A stretch of DNA of 47,760 nt, taken from Volvariella volvacea V23 (Eukaryota > Basidiomycota > Agaricomycetes > Agaricales > Pluteaceae). Below, one piece after another: positions 33,160-44,780 of this stretch. How positions within the stretch are numbered: the stretch's first letter is position 1; each line of letters opens with the position of its first letter. The stretch is from contig KB722750.1 in NCBI GenBank assembly GCA_000349905.1, forward strand, positions 336,733 through 384,492, written 5' to 3'. Position numbers and translations under genes: made by a program. Below the pieces are notes generated by a model. That model was not told where the DNA came from and ran no database searches. It saw nothing but the letters and a program-made list of their open reading frames with translations.

Positions 33160-34464
33160 ATGGTTGGACGACCTTACTATCGACCATCCCCAAATCGCTC
33201 CAATTTACCAGATGAGCTGTGGATAAAGATATTTCAACTCGCATCCTTCCTTGACGTCTTGCTGGATGCATCTGCTGTAGGTGGCGGGTTTCCCAGAGGA
33301 ATACACCCAGACTATCAAAAATTGCCATTTCGGCGCTCTATGGTAGGCGCAATCACACCGCTTGTGAGCTCTCTCTGCTATTTACTGCAACAGATCATTA
33401 GGTTGCGCATCGTCCTGGTTTGCAAGGATTGGAATCGACTCGGCACACCCTTAATCTACAGTTGCATCCAAATTGACAACAGCAGCATCTCGGCTATGCA
33501 TCAGCGCCTCCTTCAATTCCCAACACACCATATCCAGCGACTCGATGTCTCATGGCCTGACTCGGACGAATACGACAAGCTCGCGGAATTTCTCCGTCTC
33601 CTTCCTAACCTACGCATTCTCGTGTTCGGGCTTCAGTGGAGGCTTCCAGAAGCCGATCTTGAAAAAATCAGCAAAGCAATAAAGGATGGCCCCGGGTCGT
33701 CTTTGCAGGCTTTCATTTGGAATGGGGAATTTTGCGTTAATGAGATATTACCGGTGCAACTCACGAAGCTTCTACAAGCCATGCCAAATATCAAAACCTT
33801 ACGATGGCGAGCTGACCGGTCGTACCTCCCCGACTACGGCGAGCCCTTGAGCCCCGAACAAAGAAGCACCATATTTGACCTTACCGTCGACCTCCCTTGT
33901 CTTCAATCTTTACGCCTACCATACGAGGCGAACCTTGATTCGCTGTTACTATTGCAAACCTTTCCATCTCTTACCATGATCACCTGCCTTCCTTCCTATT
34001 CCATAAAGCGCTACGGTGACAATTTTTGGCCGCAGTTTGTCTCTCGCAACGGTTCTCGACTTTGCCACATTCAGTTGCACCTGCTCGACGATAACCTCGT
34101 GGAAACTAAAAAGAGTCTTGCTGCTCTTCTTGATTGTCCCAATTTAAATCACCTCGAAATCCTCGTCGAAACGTGGCACGACCTTCCCACATTAAATTTG
34201 CCACCGTCAGTACAGACGCTAGGACTAGGGGCGTCAGAATCGTGCGCAAGGAAAGCCGCTTATCGTGGGCTCAAGGGGGTGCTTGAACACACGACGGCAG
34301 AAGGGTTGAAGACCGTGCAGTTCTTGCGGAGGTGCAACTTGTACGATATGCAAAAGTCGCATACACTCCAGTGGGAGGCGATTGTGGAGTGCTTGTGGAA
34401 GAGGAACATACAGATATTGGATTTTAAAGGACAGATCGTAACATCAATTGGCGATAGTATATAG
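33160..34464 (+). CDS. F-box-like protein
   Basis: The frame from ATG 33160 (MVGRPYYRPSPNRS) encodes 434 residues. An F-box-like N-terminus is visible: NLPDELWIKIFQLASFLDVLL at residues ~17-36 (core LPDELWIKIFQLAS), then LVCKDWNRLGTPLIYS. The rest has leucine-rich spacing, for example LPNLRILVFGLQWRLPE and LQSLRLPYEANLDSLLLLQ. A likely role is as a substrate adaptor in an SCF ubiquitin ligase, with unknown target. A possible in-frame 51-bp intron (33343-33393, GTAGGC...CAACAG) would remove 17 residues between the F-box halves and bring the VCKDW motif to its usual distance. Without RNA I keep the uninterrupted frame. The frame is open for 21 more codons upstream but has no ATG. Confidence 0.7.
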   Translation: MVGRPYYRPSPNRSNLPDELWIKIFQLASFLDVLLDASAVGGGFPRGIHPDYQKLPFRRSMVGAITPLVSSLCYLLQQIIRLRIVLVCKDWNRLGTPLIYSCIQIDNSSISAMHQRLLQFPTHHIQRLDVSWPDSDEYDKLAEFLRLLPNLRILVFGLQWRLPEADLEKISKAIKDGPGSSLQAFIWNGEFCVNEILPVQLTKLLQAMPNIKTLRWRADRSYLPDYGEPLSPEQRSTIFDLTVDLPCLQSLRLPYEANLDSLLLLQTFPSLTMITCLPSYSIKRYGDNFWPQFVSRNGSRLCHIQLHLLDDNLVETKKSLAALLDCPNLNHLEILVETWHDLPTLNLPPSVQTLGLGASESCARKAAYRGLKGVLEHTTAEGLKTVQFLRRCNLYDMQKSHTLQWEAIVECLWKRNIQILDFKGQIVTSIGDSI

Positions 34465-35300
34465 GCTGCATGCTGATGTATAGGTATGTCCCTCATGTTG
34501 AACCGACACCGATTGTTGACCGTGATTGTCCCAAGGCATGGCTGTGTCATACTGCTGTTTTCTGAGCTCACCGAATTGAGTGGCACGCAGGTTGCTTTTA
34601 TCTCCCTTGAGTGTCACTTATTGTAATCTAAGCGCCACCAGCTAGCACATGCACGGCCACGCGTTATGGTTCAATGCACTCTGGTTTCCACGTTGACTTT
34701 TGCACTGGCTCGTGTAAAAATGAGGACCTGGCGTATGGATCCCTTTCCATTCAGAGTCAGCCGCATAATGCGCAACTCCTGCACCGACACCATGTGGCTC
34801 AAGAGACAAAATGATCACAAAATTTTAATTTCGACATGGGAAAAAGTCCTTTGAGACACAACCGTTTTTGTCGTGTGGGTGATACCCCGTGATGAGCTCT
34901 CCAACTAATGAGCACACTCGCCAACTGCAAGTTACAAATATTGTTATGGCTGTGGCATTCATGTTGAGGACCTTGAATGCCTTTGAGCGTGCCGACGCCG
35001 CCTTGAATGTGGCCATCGCGATGCTATGGTCGCTTTGACTTGGGCCACTGCTCGCCCACCTGTGGCATTGTTCAGCTCCATATCCTGGCCAGGATCCTGG
35101 CTACTATATAACCACCCCATCCCTCACTTCGAAAAATCCGACAACCACTCCTCGTCCTCCTGCAGTCAGCCAATCGCCTTTCTCACCAACGTTCCATTCA
35201 CTGATAAACCACCGTTTGTAGATCTACAGTCATCCCACAAAGTCCTTCAAAACTAAAGAGAGAAGGTGCCATCGAGTGTATTTTGGCAGTGTACAACAAA
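34465..35300. other. Intergenic region with promoter of the next gene
   Basis: This 836 bp has no recognisable gene. A TATA-like TATATAA (35105-35111) lies about 190 bp before ATG 35301, followed by CA/CT-rich sequence. Confidence 0.5.
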
Positions 35301-36887
35301 ATGTTTAGTCTTCACAATAAACGGCGCGTTGTCAAGGTCCTACCTCTTAGTATGCGGCAGAAGCATAATGTCGCAAAGAGATGTCCTATCCTTCGCCTTC
35401 CGCCAGAAATCATATCGACAATCAACCGCTATGTTATTTCCGACGAGGAGACGCAAGCATCCTGGACACAAGCAGGTAATGGGCAACCATATGCGCAACA
35501 CATGTGTCTGGCATCAATCTGCAAGGCTTTAAGAGAGATCGTTATAGGAGATGCCAAGATGTGGACTTACATCTGCCTCAAGTCTCCAAGTTTCGTTCCC
35601 ATTTTATTAGAACGATCCAAAGGAGCACCCCTGTTCGTATACATTCACGCGAGCACCCCTGGCTCTTCGATCGTGGATATGGCAATTGACATGATCGCCA
35701 CACACATCGATCGAATCCGGGCTTTGATGGTAGAACCCGACCTGGCATGGGAAGACAAGGCGTCCATATTTTGTAGAATCTCAGTGGCGAACCGATTGAG
35801 ACTGCCTGCGGCTGATGGGTCCAGCCTTGATTTGCTCCCCCTGCAGAAGCTTCAAGTTCGGAACACCTTGGGTATCTGGGAGTCACCCTTCTTCCTGACG
35901 ACGTCGCTTACGCACCTGACAATCTCGGAATGTGGCAGGTGTTCATGGGAACTCTTGTCACACGTACTCCTGTCCCATGCACGCCTACGATGCCTTCAAT
36001 TCGAGTCAGCTCTCCCGAGGTGGGAGAGCAGTAGCTCCAAGGGCACAGAGCCTACGCCTCCAATGGTCCAGCTCCCATCGACTCTCCAGCGAGTTTTGAT
36101 CAGGGACTACTTACCGGAAACTACACTCTTCCTTTCTCGTGTCACTTTCACGGTGCTTCCTGAATTATTCGTTGTAGACGGCGTCCATCAAGGCGGGAGT
36201 ACCTCCTCCGGAGCTGTTTTTGATTTAGTTCGCCAATTTACGTCTAAATGGCTCATCTTGCAAGTACCACTTACACCCATAAAGCTAGTTGAACTCGACC
36301 ATGATCTTATCCATTTCCGAGGCTATTCAAGCCCTTCCGTTGCTCAGCCGACGTTTATCCTCAAGATAGAAGGTGCTCACCAGGTCGATTATCCCACGCT
36401 TTTCAAAGGCCTTATTTCCACGCAAGAAGTTGTGTCATGCTCCATTGCTCTCCCATCCCCTGGAAATATATGGCAGCACCTCCCACAACTGATGCCACGC
36501 GTGGAGCACATCGTACTGGAGGCACACTCGCCTCTTCACTTTGCCGATCCAGACGCTCATCTAGGCGAGGTTCCATTTCCGGCACTGAAATATATCGATT
36601 TGTATGTCGAAAACCACGGCGTGTTGTCGTTTGACTCGAACGCTTTAGTCGCTTTTGTGAGGCATCGAGCGAGGGTGGAGCGTCCGTTGACGGAGTTGCG
36701 CTTCTTGTACTCAGGCTCTGATAAGGCGGTGCTGAATTATCCTAATGTGCGACAGGCCGTGACGACTCTGCGGGGCATTGGTTACACGGTTAGTTCAAAG
36801 CGGTACGATGGAATAATGCTAGGGAATGAAAAAGAAAAATACTTCCGAGCACTCTTCCCTCACAGACAAGACGCTATGGAGATGTAG
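35301..36887 (+). CDS. F-box-like protein
   Basis: Single exon, 528 residues from ATG 35301 (MFSLHNKRRVV). Residues about 28-85 resemble an F-box: PILRLPPEIISTINRYVIS, then CLASICKALREIVIGDAKMW followed by TYICLKS. This LPxEIL...VCkalR...lW arrangement is typical of Agaricomycete F-box proteins. The remainder has irregular leucine-rich repeats (TSLTHLTISECGRCSW, LRCLQFESAL, LKYIDLYVENHG). Probable SCF ubiquitin-ligase adaptor; target unknown. Same strand as the F-box gene at 33160, but the two are not obviously recent duplicates because their sequences differ throughout. Confidence 0.65.
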   Translation: MFSLHNKRRVVKVLPLSMRQKHNVAKRCPILRLPPEIISTINRYVISDEETQASWTQAGNGQPYAQHMCLASICKALREIVIGDAKMWTYICLKSPSFVPILLERSKGAPLFVYIHASTPGSSIVDMAIDMIATHIDRIRALMVEPDLAWEDKASIFCRISVANRLRLPAADGSSLDLLPLQKLQVRNTLGIWESPFFLTTSLTHLTISECGRCSWELLSHVLLSHARLRCLQFESALPRWESSSSKGTEPTPPMVQLPSTLQRVLIRDYLPETTLFLSRVTFTVLPELFVVDGVHQGGSTSSGAVFDLVRQFTSKWLILQVPLTPIKLVELDHDLIHFRGYSSPSVAQPTFILKIEGAHQVDYPTLFKGLISTQEVVSCSIALPSPGNIWQHLPQLMPRVEHIVLEAHSPLHFADPDAHLGEVPFPALKYIDLYVENHGVLSFDSNALVAFVRHRARVERPLTELRFLYSGSDKAVLNYPNVRQAVTTLRGIGYTVSSKRYDGIMLGNEKEKYFRALFPHRQDAMEM

Positions 36888-37045
36888 ATGCAGATGTCAA
36901 AGGAAATACTAAAGCAAAGAGTTTATGTATTATATTCTTATGTTTGTCCCGCAGAATCGAGATGTGCTTAGTCCTGCTAAGAACTTCACCACCGTTGAGA
37001 TACAATTCGTGCTGATACCCGTTTAATCGCTGACCAGGGTATATG

Positions 37046-37912
37046 CTATAATTCAAGAACCATCTCAGGATCAAAACCAGATCCAATCTTGTCCTTATAT
37101 CCCCGCTGATTGCTCACAACCCTGACCCCCTCTCGCACAAAGTCACAGCACCAATGCGTATGACCAAACGCCCATACCTTGACATTCGAACCCCAACAAG
37201 GCTGCTCAACCAGTTCGGTGGCATACCCTGAACTAGTAGGCCCATCCAAGTACATGGGATCGCTTGTTCCCAAGACGGTAGGCGCATGATGAGTAAAGAT
37301 GACAAGTCGGCGATCAGGCTCTTCGTTGGCGATTTGTTGTACTGTTGAATTTAGCCAGGCCAGATCTTGTTCGTGAAGAGAGCGATATACTGTCGGATTA
37401 AAATCCGCGATTGTGCGGAAGTCGCTCAAAGCCCAACGTAAGATCTCCAGGTCATCCGGGTTCAAACTGGCCCAGAGCGTGCATCCGAGGATGGTGACGG
37501 TCTCTGAGATGTCGAAACGGGTCCTGTTGAGGAAAACGAAACGACCCAGTTTGGGTGACGTCTCTCGTTCTTTGTCGATTGTGGTAGCAAACTGGGTCAG
37601 CCTCTCCTCCGATTCTGCCTGACGGGAAAGTACATGAAGAGCTCATTTCAAACCTATAAACCAGCTCACGATAGTAGATCGGTAAGCTTCGTGATTTCCA
37701 CGGACAAAGAAAATAGTCTTGAATTTGGTCAACTGAATTCTAATCCATTCAAAGAGTCTGTCATCTCTGGTCCAACCAATATCGCCCAGAAGGGCGAGCA
37801 TCTTGGCTTTAGCAGGAAAGGAATACTTGTATAGGTCATCCGAATCTTCCTGCGGAAAGCGTTCAATCTCAAGATGAAGGTCGCTCAATAGCTGGATGTG
37901 GAGCGCGTCCAT
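37046..37912 (-). CDS. Calcineurin-like metallophosphoesterase
   Basis: Two exons (37912-37670 and 37618-37046) give 271 residues. All metal-binding blocks of the calcineurin-like family are present: D-x-H in LLSDLHLEIE (residues ~8-17), GDIGWTRD (~44), GNHE (~72), HHAP in VIFTHHAPTVLG, and GHTHW near residue 240. These residues bind two metal ions and hydrolyse phosphoesters. The substrate is unknown. Similar fungal proteins are annotated only as Ser/Thr phosphatase-like or Icc-type phosphoesterases. No signal peptide or membrane segment is seen, so it is likely cytosolic. The intron uses GTGAGC...GTCAG in phase 0, directly after STI. It lies tail-to-tail with the F-box gene at 35301 (158 bp). 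Confidence 0.9.
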
Positions 37913-38195
37913 ATTGAGCTAGACTCGACCCGGGAGTCAGTTGCACATCGCGGAGAGAATACTTAGAACTAAGTACCTATTCTGTGGATTATTTGGATGA
38001 TAGAGTGTACACCTCATTCACTGTCACGAGGCTTACGCGTGATGCGTATGACTGTCTATTGATCCCGAATAACCAGCGATCCAATGTGTACGCTTAGGAC
38101 GTAAGGAATGCGACATGGCGTACATAAAGCGGTATAGCAGGTGATACTACTACAAATATCTGATAAGAATTGTGTGTGGAATTGTGTGTGGAATT
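37913..38195. other. Short intergenic region
   Basis: The phosphoesterase promoter and TRAPPC12 3' end. A direct repeat of GAATTGTGTGTG occurs near 38167-38190. No gene. Confidence 0.5.
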
Positions 38196-40407
38196 TCATG
38201 TCGTTGGCATCTTAAGACAAGCAGTCCTCAACCCGTCTCCACTCCATTTGGCGACTTCAACTAACAGTTTCTTCTTCTGCTCCAATGAAGACGATGAACG
38301 TAGTTCATACAGTGTTGCTGTGGATGCATGAGGTTAGGAACTTGCAACACTCGAGACACGACACTCACCTAGGTTAAACAAGAAAGGCTCTGCGGTCACA
38401 ACAGTCGACGGCGAGTTGGCAAGGGCCGATTCGAGGATGTCAATCGCCTGACGATTACATTTGAAATTTCGACCAGAAAAAAGGGTTTGATGACGATGTG
38501 AGTGATTAGGGAAATAGTTGACTCGTATTACACAGGCGCACCTCTTTCAACTCGCCTTTGCTCAGTAAGGCAACGGCCAAGTTGTTAATCGCCTAAGGAA
38601 AACAAAATATGATAAGCAAGAGGTTCTGGATGTTATCGAAGAGGAGTCCTACCGCATAATTCTCCCCACCCTTCCGCGCGATAACTTCTTCCTTCAACAG
38701 CCTGACAGCTTCGTCCCAACGACCATTTGCACAAGCAAATAATGCCTTGTTCATCCCAATCAACTGTTGATCTACTTCTGGTGCGTTACTCTCTTGAACG
38801 TTCGTATTTTCCTCCGTGGTGCTACCCAGAGCTGAGTCCCTGCTCCCGGCACTTGTGCCAAAGACCTTCTCTTCTGCCTTATCAAAGTGCCATTTCGCCC
38901 TGTCTAGCACTCCTGCTTGCAGGTATATTCTAGCAATCGCAGAATGCATATAGGGCGATGAAGGTATCTGGACCATCGGTGATGCCGGGTCATTCATGTT
39001 CTCAAATGATGTAGTTGGATTGGAACAGAGTGGCTCCAGGAGTTTAACAGCCGCCGCGAGATCCTGCATGAAACGTTAACCATGGCTACGGGGAGAAGTA
39101 AAGGGGAGCGAAAGAGTGTGCATATATGCACGTACCTTCATCTCAATTAGGTGTGATGCCAAAATCAGGCACATCCTCGCCCCTCTTTCCTTCCACATCT
39201 CTACTGACACCCAATCTATGCCTTTGGGTTTCTTCTTTCTAATGGAACCCCTGTGAATATGACCCTCCATCTCCCGGATCTCCCACTCCCTGTACTCCCT
39301 TTCCTCTCGCTGTGCAACGCGGAAACACTCCCTCGCCTTGATCCTACACCTTCTGAGCAACTTGTACAATGCATCGAGATATCCCATATGATCACCAGCC
39401 CAGTATTTCACCCTTGCGTGCAGGACTTCCAATTCAAATGGTACGAGATGCTCAAAAATGTAGTCCTTGGTTGAAGGGGGTTCTGCTGAATTCAGGACGG
39501 TGAAAAGATTGGTACATTCAGCGGAGGTTTGGTTGAAGAGACGAAGGCGAGCTAAGGAGGAGAGCCGCAGGTACCACAACTATACGCGATGTGAGTGACG
39601 TGAAGGCCACTAGAGCCAAGGATACGCACATTCAGGACATGCCCTACCTCATCAGGGTTTGAAGTGACGAGTATGTCCCTCGCTTTCTTGGCCAAAGCGC
39701 GCCAGCTATTCGTCACCTATGTTGAATGGCATATAATGTTATTGTTTATTCAACCATAACCATGACATGAATGGGCGCATATATGCGTGCGCTCGAGAAG
39801 GTAAGAGTGAGGGTCGTGAGCACTTACCACTAGCGTTTGATGGTCTTCATTCTTCCAATCGCCCGTCAAATCTCTCACTGGCCTTTTGTCGGGCGGATAA
39901 ATGTATTTCGTGAGCAACGTCGTCAATGGATCTGTCTACGCGAGAGTTGGTTGTATTTACGCGGGGAAACACATTTAGAGTGAGATGGCCGAAAGATTGA
40001 CACACACAAAAGGGTGGGCGTACGTTGGGTATAGGAAAGAACATCGTTGGTATAACAAGCCCAGGAAGGTCGATGTCGGGCATCGGGATCTCCTCCTCCA
40101 AGTTATCAATCTGCTGTTCCAGCGCTTCACGACTTTCGACTTCTGGGCCCTCCATGTCAGCTGAGCCCAATGGCGGCGGAGTTGGCACCTGAGGCGAGAG
40201 GGACCCAAGAGAACTACTCTCAGGTGGCAAATCTTCTTGCGATGTGCCAGTGGGGGACGCGGACTTGGGTGCCGCAGACGCTGCCACAGAATTGGCTTCC
40301 TCGTCGTCCTCATCTATCAGGAAGGGGTCTGCCACCTCAGCCTCAACGTAGACAGATGGCTCCACGAAAATCTGCGAGGTATCTGGAGAGTCTGTTGTCG
40401 AGTCCAT
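38196..40407 (-). CDS. TRAPPC12: TRAPP complex subunit 12 (TPR protein)
   Basis: Eight exons (40407-40024, 39935-39828, 39716-39648, 39579-39136, 39063-38653, 38592-38542, 38447-38369, 38317-38196) close in frame to 555 residues. TRAPPC12 belongs to metazoan/fungal TRAPPIII, a Rab1/Ypt1 exchange factor in early secretory and autophagy traffic. Residues 1-128 (exon 1) are acidic and end LPGLVIPTMFFPIPN. Then come DPLTTLLTKYI, NSWRALAKKARDIL, a long helical middle, and TPR-like units (SPYMHSAIARIYLQAGVLDRAKWHFDKAEE read as IARIYLQAGVLDRAKWHFD; INNLAVALLSKGELKEAIDIL). The C-terminal LYELRSS, KKKLLVEVA and CLKMP follow the pattern I know from human TRAPPC12. Exon 1 shares a module with the C-terminus of the protein at 45041. 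Confidence 0.9.
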
Positions 40408-40986
40408 CTTGGTGAGGGTGATGGTGTTGAGAGTCCGGCGTCATTACGTTATTTAGATATTGAATTGGCCGGCCGGCGTTGTCACCGACCGCTTTCCAGC
40501 TTGGCCACCTGTAATCCACGATGTGCGTGCAGTCCGACGATTCTTTCAACTCTTGTCCGCGATAGTGAAAGGGAATTCTACTCATAAGCTAGCCTGAGTG
40601 GCTAGGAGGCTCATTAATGCACTTCAATTCGACTCTGATGTTCCTTCATACCCTCCGCGAGTCAATGCTGAACAGGGCAATGGACTCGGATACCACTTGT
40701 AATAAAACAGGAATGATTCACGCTTGTTGGCTTAAGGAACGCTATGATAAGGCGACTGGATCTTCTCGGTTACCTACTTTGGTTCGGTCATTTCATCTGT
40801 CCTGCACGTTTCTTGTCTCCTTGTGTGCATGTGAAACTGATACACGGTCAATGCACGAATAGCGAGGGCATAATCAATCGACGATGCAGTGGAAGATAGT
40901 AACTCTAAGCCAATTCGTGTCTATGTCACAGTCGTCCTCGTGCTATCCCCGCCTCAATCGACGTAACCCGCATTCCTCACTTAGAG

Positions 40987-41006
40987 AGCACTTCTCTCGA
41001 AGTGCT
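40987..41006. repeat. Short perfect inverted repeat
   Basis: AGCACTTC, a TCTC spacer, then GAAGTGCT: an 8-bp stem. No neighbouring gene explains it; chance is possible. Confidence 0.4.
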
Positions 41007-44000
41007 ATCAAAACGAGCTCGGGCAGATTGCACCCGTCATTTTGATGCAAGCTATGCCGTCACGTCCCTAACTTGCTCTTCAGGCTTTGCCTACCTCCTA
41101 GACAGTAGGGGCTTCTCGATCCACTCGTTTACGCCAGTCTCTCGCGATAGTGAAGCCGCAACAACTAAGACGCGACGAACTTCAGACAACACGAGACTAG
41201 GCTAATGCATGGCACAACATAGACGCGATGACGAAATGCTGAAGACTGATGATGAGGCAGACCTATTGTTAGATGAGTATAGGAGAAACGCCCCACCTAG
41301 GGATGACCCACCCGTAGCAACGCTTGCTGCAGGCCATGCCAACCAACTAAGCAAATTTAGAGATGGTTCATGGAGCGCAGCCTTTGCGGTTGTAAATAGC
41401 CGTCATGCGAATGCAGCCGATCCCATGCCACTGTGGTTCTAGTTCGTGATAATGCACCGGGATTTCTCCACTTTCTCGATATTTTTGACTCTATGAAACT
41501 CGCTCTTGATTTCCAGTGCCCTCGACCTATGTAATCCTGCTGGCTATGCAGGACTCACTAAGGACGGGCGCGGTCACTCAAATGAACAGGACCACGCTCT
41601 GTTCTGGGGATCTACGAAGTACAGGATAAAGAGGTGTTGTGACGTGACTGGAGAGGAAGTCGTGACGAGGTCAGGCTTATAACCTACGAAACAGACTCCT
41701 AATTGAAAGGCCCCCCTTCAAGTAGCTTTACGTTGCTTTGCCAGCTGATAAAGCCTTGGCTCTTGGGGCATCTTGGCCATTTCCAAAGATGTCGTGTGCA
41801 TAGGGCGTTTGCGTGGGCCATCGAACCCAGCCAAGGGTCTGTATCTGTGCTGCTATTCCATAATGCTTGCCATCAACATTTAATCCTACAATAGACGGAA
41901 CATTGTTCTGTGCGAATCGGTGGCCATGTACGACCGACGTTGACATCATGAGGGCCGGCTAGATATAGAAATAAACTCTATTTCGAGAGAGATACTTCCA
42001 GTCAACCTGTCATGATGACTATCAGTCAAGGCCAACAACGTACAGATCTCCGGGACGCAAATCCCGAGTGGCTATTGCTGTAACGCCCTGAGGCACAGGT
42101 GGTAGTTATCATAGGTTCCTTGGACAGGGAGGACAGGAATTGAGAATAAGTGGTCGGGCAATGTAGGTCATCATGTCGTGGACCTCAATGTCAATAAAAT
42201 TTTGACAAGGGATAAGTCCGGCGTACCTTTCGTGGTGCCTTTGAGTCTGATCCTTGTCCAACTGATGCGGTTTTACGCAGGAAATTGCAAGATGCACTGG
42301 CTAGAATTATGGCGTTGACGCGTTTTTGGAGCACTTGTACCTGAATCACGAATTCCTATGAGATGTGGCCCCAGTCAGCCTAATACCAGGTCCAGGAAAG
42401 ACTGTACATACTTTCATTAAAAGCGGAAGGTGGGGCAACATGGCAGGACACGTCGTAGTGGCGATTAAATACCCGAGGCGGAGACGCGTCAAAGGCCCCG
42501 TCCTACGTCCAAGCCCCATCCACGAGGATCGCAAATTACCATTACGGGACCCTCCCCAACGCGCGTTCTGCCGAGGCAATTAATGTCAGGAATACTTAAT
42601 TGTGTCAACGTGGCGCGTTTGAATTGCTTGGCTCTCACCAGTTTATGAGGGGTGCCGGCGGCGGAATGGATGAAGCGATCGGTGCGCACCCACCCCAACG
42701 CGAACAGACGCGTTTCAAGTGGGCGGTTCGAACGCGTCGGATTCTAGACTTGAAGGCGGCGTGGCGTGAAGCTCGCCTCTGCTTTAGTGACGCCGTCGAA
42801 ATGCCAGTGTCCGCAGAGATACGGTTAATTGAGCGTCAATGTCGCGGTACCTCCAAGATGTTCATATGTCGCAGTTCTCTCCAGTCGTGTCCACGCTCGC
42901 TTACTGCCAGGTCTCGATCAGCGTCCCTGCTATGTCCCCACCCTTCCGCTAGTTCAATATACTCAGGTTCGTTAAACGACTGTGAGAAAGGGCAGCACTT
43001 AGCAGGATCTCAGATCGTGGCAACCTCGCGGCTCGCAACTTGAAGTCCAACAAGTAATAATAGCTAACGTTCGCACATCATGACAGACTGACATTCATCT
43101 CCAGATGGCGTGTCAATAGTCAAAGGGAGTATAAGCGTTGCTAAGTCTCAGATATCCCGATGGGGAGGACTTATCCCGGACGCAAATGAGGAACAAAAAA
43201 CCCCGCTTTGACGGCCACACTGGTGTCGGCTTTTGTACTCGTACATTCGTTCCCACGTCCATTTAACCCGTATCGTCCCGCCACTGTATCAACATTGTAC
43301 AAAGTACAAGCCCAGAATGAAACCAAGACGGATACGACCATAACGACCGTTTTTGTAATAGCGCTTGTATATAGAAGTAGCCACAGTCCGGAAAATCGCA
43401 ATTGTTCGACCATTCACCGCCGTGGCACACGACGACAAAGGAATAGCACAGCGTACTCATTACATCCTCATACTTGGTGCTTACCGAGTTGAATCTCTAG
43501 ACCCCCAGTCTCGACAACAAGACTTGTTCTCGACAGCAGCGTCTCCCCTATTCTCCCCGCTCAGCATCAACAATCGTAGCCCCGGGCTTCCGCTGATAAT
43601 CGCATTGACGAAAATGGCTACAGTATGATGGTCCGCAACATAGACCGCTATATCCGAGATAAGTACCACCCCATTATTATAGTGGAGCAATGGTGGCAAA
43701 GTCCATCAAGTCCAGCCACTGGCACATCAGAAAGGCTTGACAGCGATCTGGAGTCGAAGACTATTCCACGTCCAGATAGACGGAGGCCTTGACCAGGCCA
43801 GAACATAATGGGACAGGTAGCCATCAACTCCACAACCGCATAATGTATACTCAACTCCGAATAGATGTGAATGACGGGTTGATTAGATTGATTAGCATAC
43901 TCTTGAAAACGGACTTTGCGTACTTGGGGGATAGTTGAGCGCTTCATGCGTTGCACCGTATACCAAGTTGTCGAGGCATATGAATAGTTGCATATCCAAA

Positions 44001-44138
44001 TCGGTAAAGTATTCCCTACCTTCGACCGACGCGAGGATTGAACCCGCATATGGCCGGCCGCAGAGACGCAGCAACAAGTTGATCGTAAATGCATCCATCC
44101 CCATTACATTTCAAAGAAAAAAGAAACAAAAACAAAAA

Positions 44139-44170
44139 CTAGCCCGGAGAGGATCGAACTCTTGGGCTAG
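44139..44170 (-). other. tRNA T-arm/acceptor-like hairpin with B-box (possible tRNA relic)
   Basis: On the minus strand, CTAGCCC pairs with GGGCTAG (7 bp) around a near-perfect 5-bp stem and the 7-base loop TTCGATC. GTTCGATCC matches the pol III B-box core. A T-rich run (TTTTTGTTTTTG) follows, like a pol III terminator. About 60 bp upstream lies TTGGCAATGG, somewhat like an A-box, but I could not fold a full cloverleaf with a matching 5' acceptor strand. Probably a relic or coincidence rather than a working tRNA gene. Confidence 0.25.
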
Positions 44171-44773
44171 GCGGGCACTATCACATGTCTGCTTAAAGCG
44201 CACCAGCGTACCATTGCCAAATTAGCTCGTCCACCCATCACACGCGCTGGGACGAGAGACTCGACTGGGGTGATGATCAAAACTCATGGAGAAAACGTGT
44301 ATCATTATCGGGTCTCCCCAAGACCACAGCTCCCTACCAGACCCGAGAATATCATCTCGCCGCATGCACTTATCAGTTATCTCATCGGAACCTAGAGGCA
44401 TCCGGAGTCAAGTCGAGGCAAGGGATCGGCATGAGCGCACATCTTCAATTCCAGTGCAAGTGTCCCTAAACGAGAAGGTTATGTCATTGTTCGCCCACAC
44501 AAACATGTGCCGAGCATTTCCCCTGTCGCAGCTTGAGAACAAGTGGATGCGGGAAGACAGGAGAAAGGGAGTGCGGCACAGCCAGCGTGCTGTTGTCATC
44601 CTGGCGTTGTGGTCCAGCGGTCCCACTGCGCCTAAGCGAGCGTCCCAGCCGTCCGCGGTAGATCCACAAAATAAACACATGAAAACAGAATTCAATAATT
44701 TAAAAATAAATATTTTACGGAGGGGTGGAGGGGCAAGAGGGGAGTTGCAGGATCGAGCGTGGTGAGGGCATGG

Positions 44774-44780
44774 ATATAAG
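44774..44780 (+). promoter_or_regulatory. TATA-like element of the gene at 45041
   Basis: ATATAAG about 260 bp upstream of the ATG, followed by a strongly CT-rich leader. A plausible core promoter for the polyhistidine protein gene. Confidence 0.45.

Noticed and set aside
34666..35016. Small open frames between the two F-box genes
   Set aside because: Short, overlapping on both strands, without motifs or plausible splice partners.
40617..44765. Several 60-160 codon open frames in the gene-poor stretch
   Set aside because: No domain, no codon regularity and no splice continuity; treated as chance.
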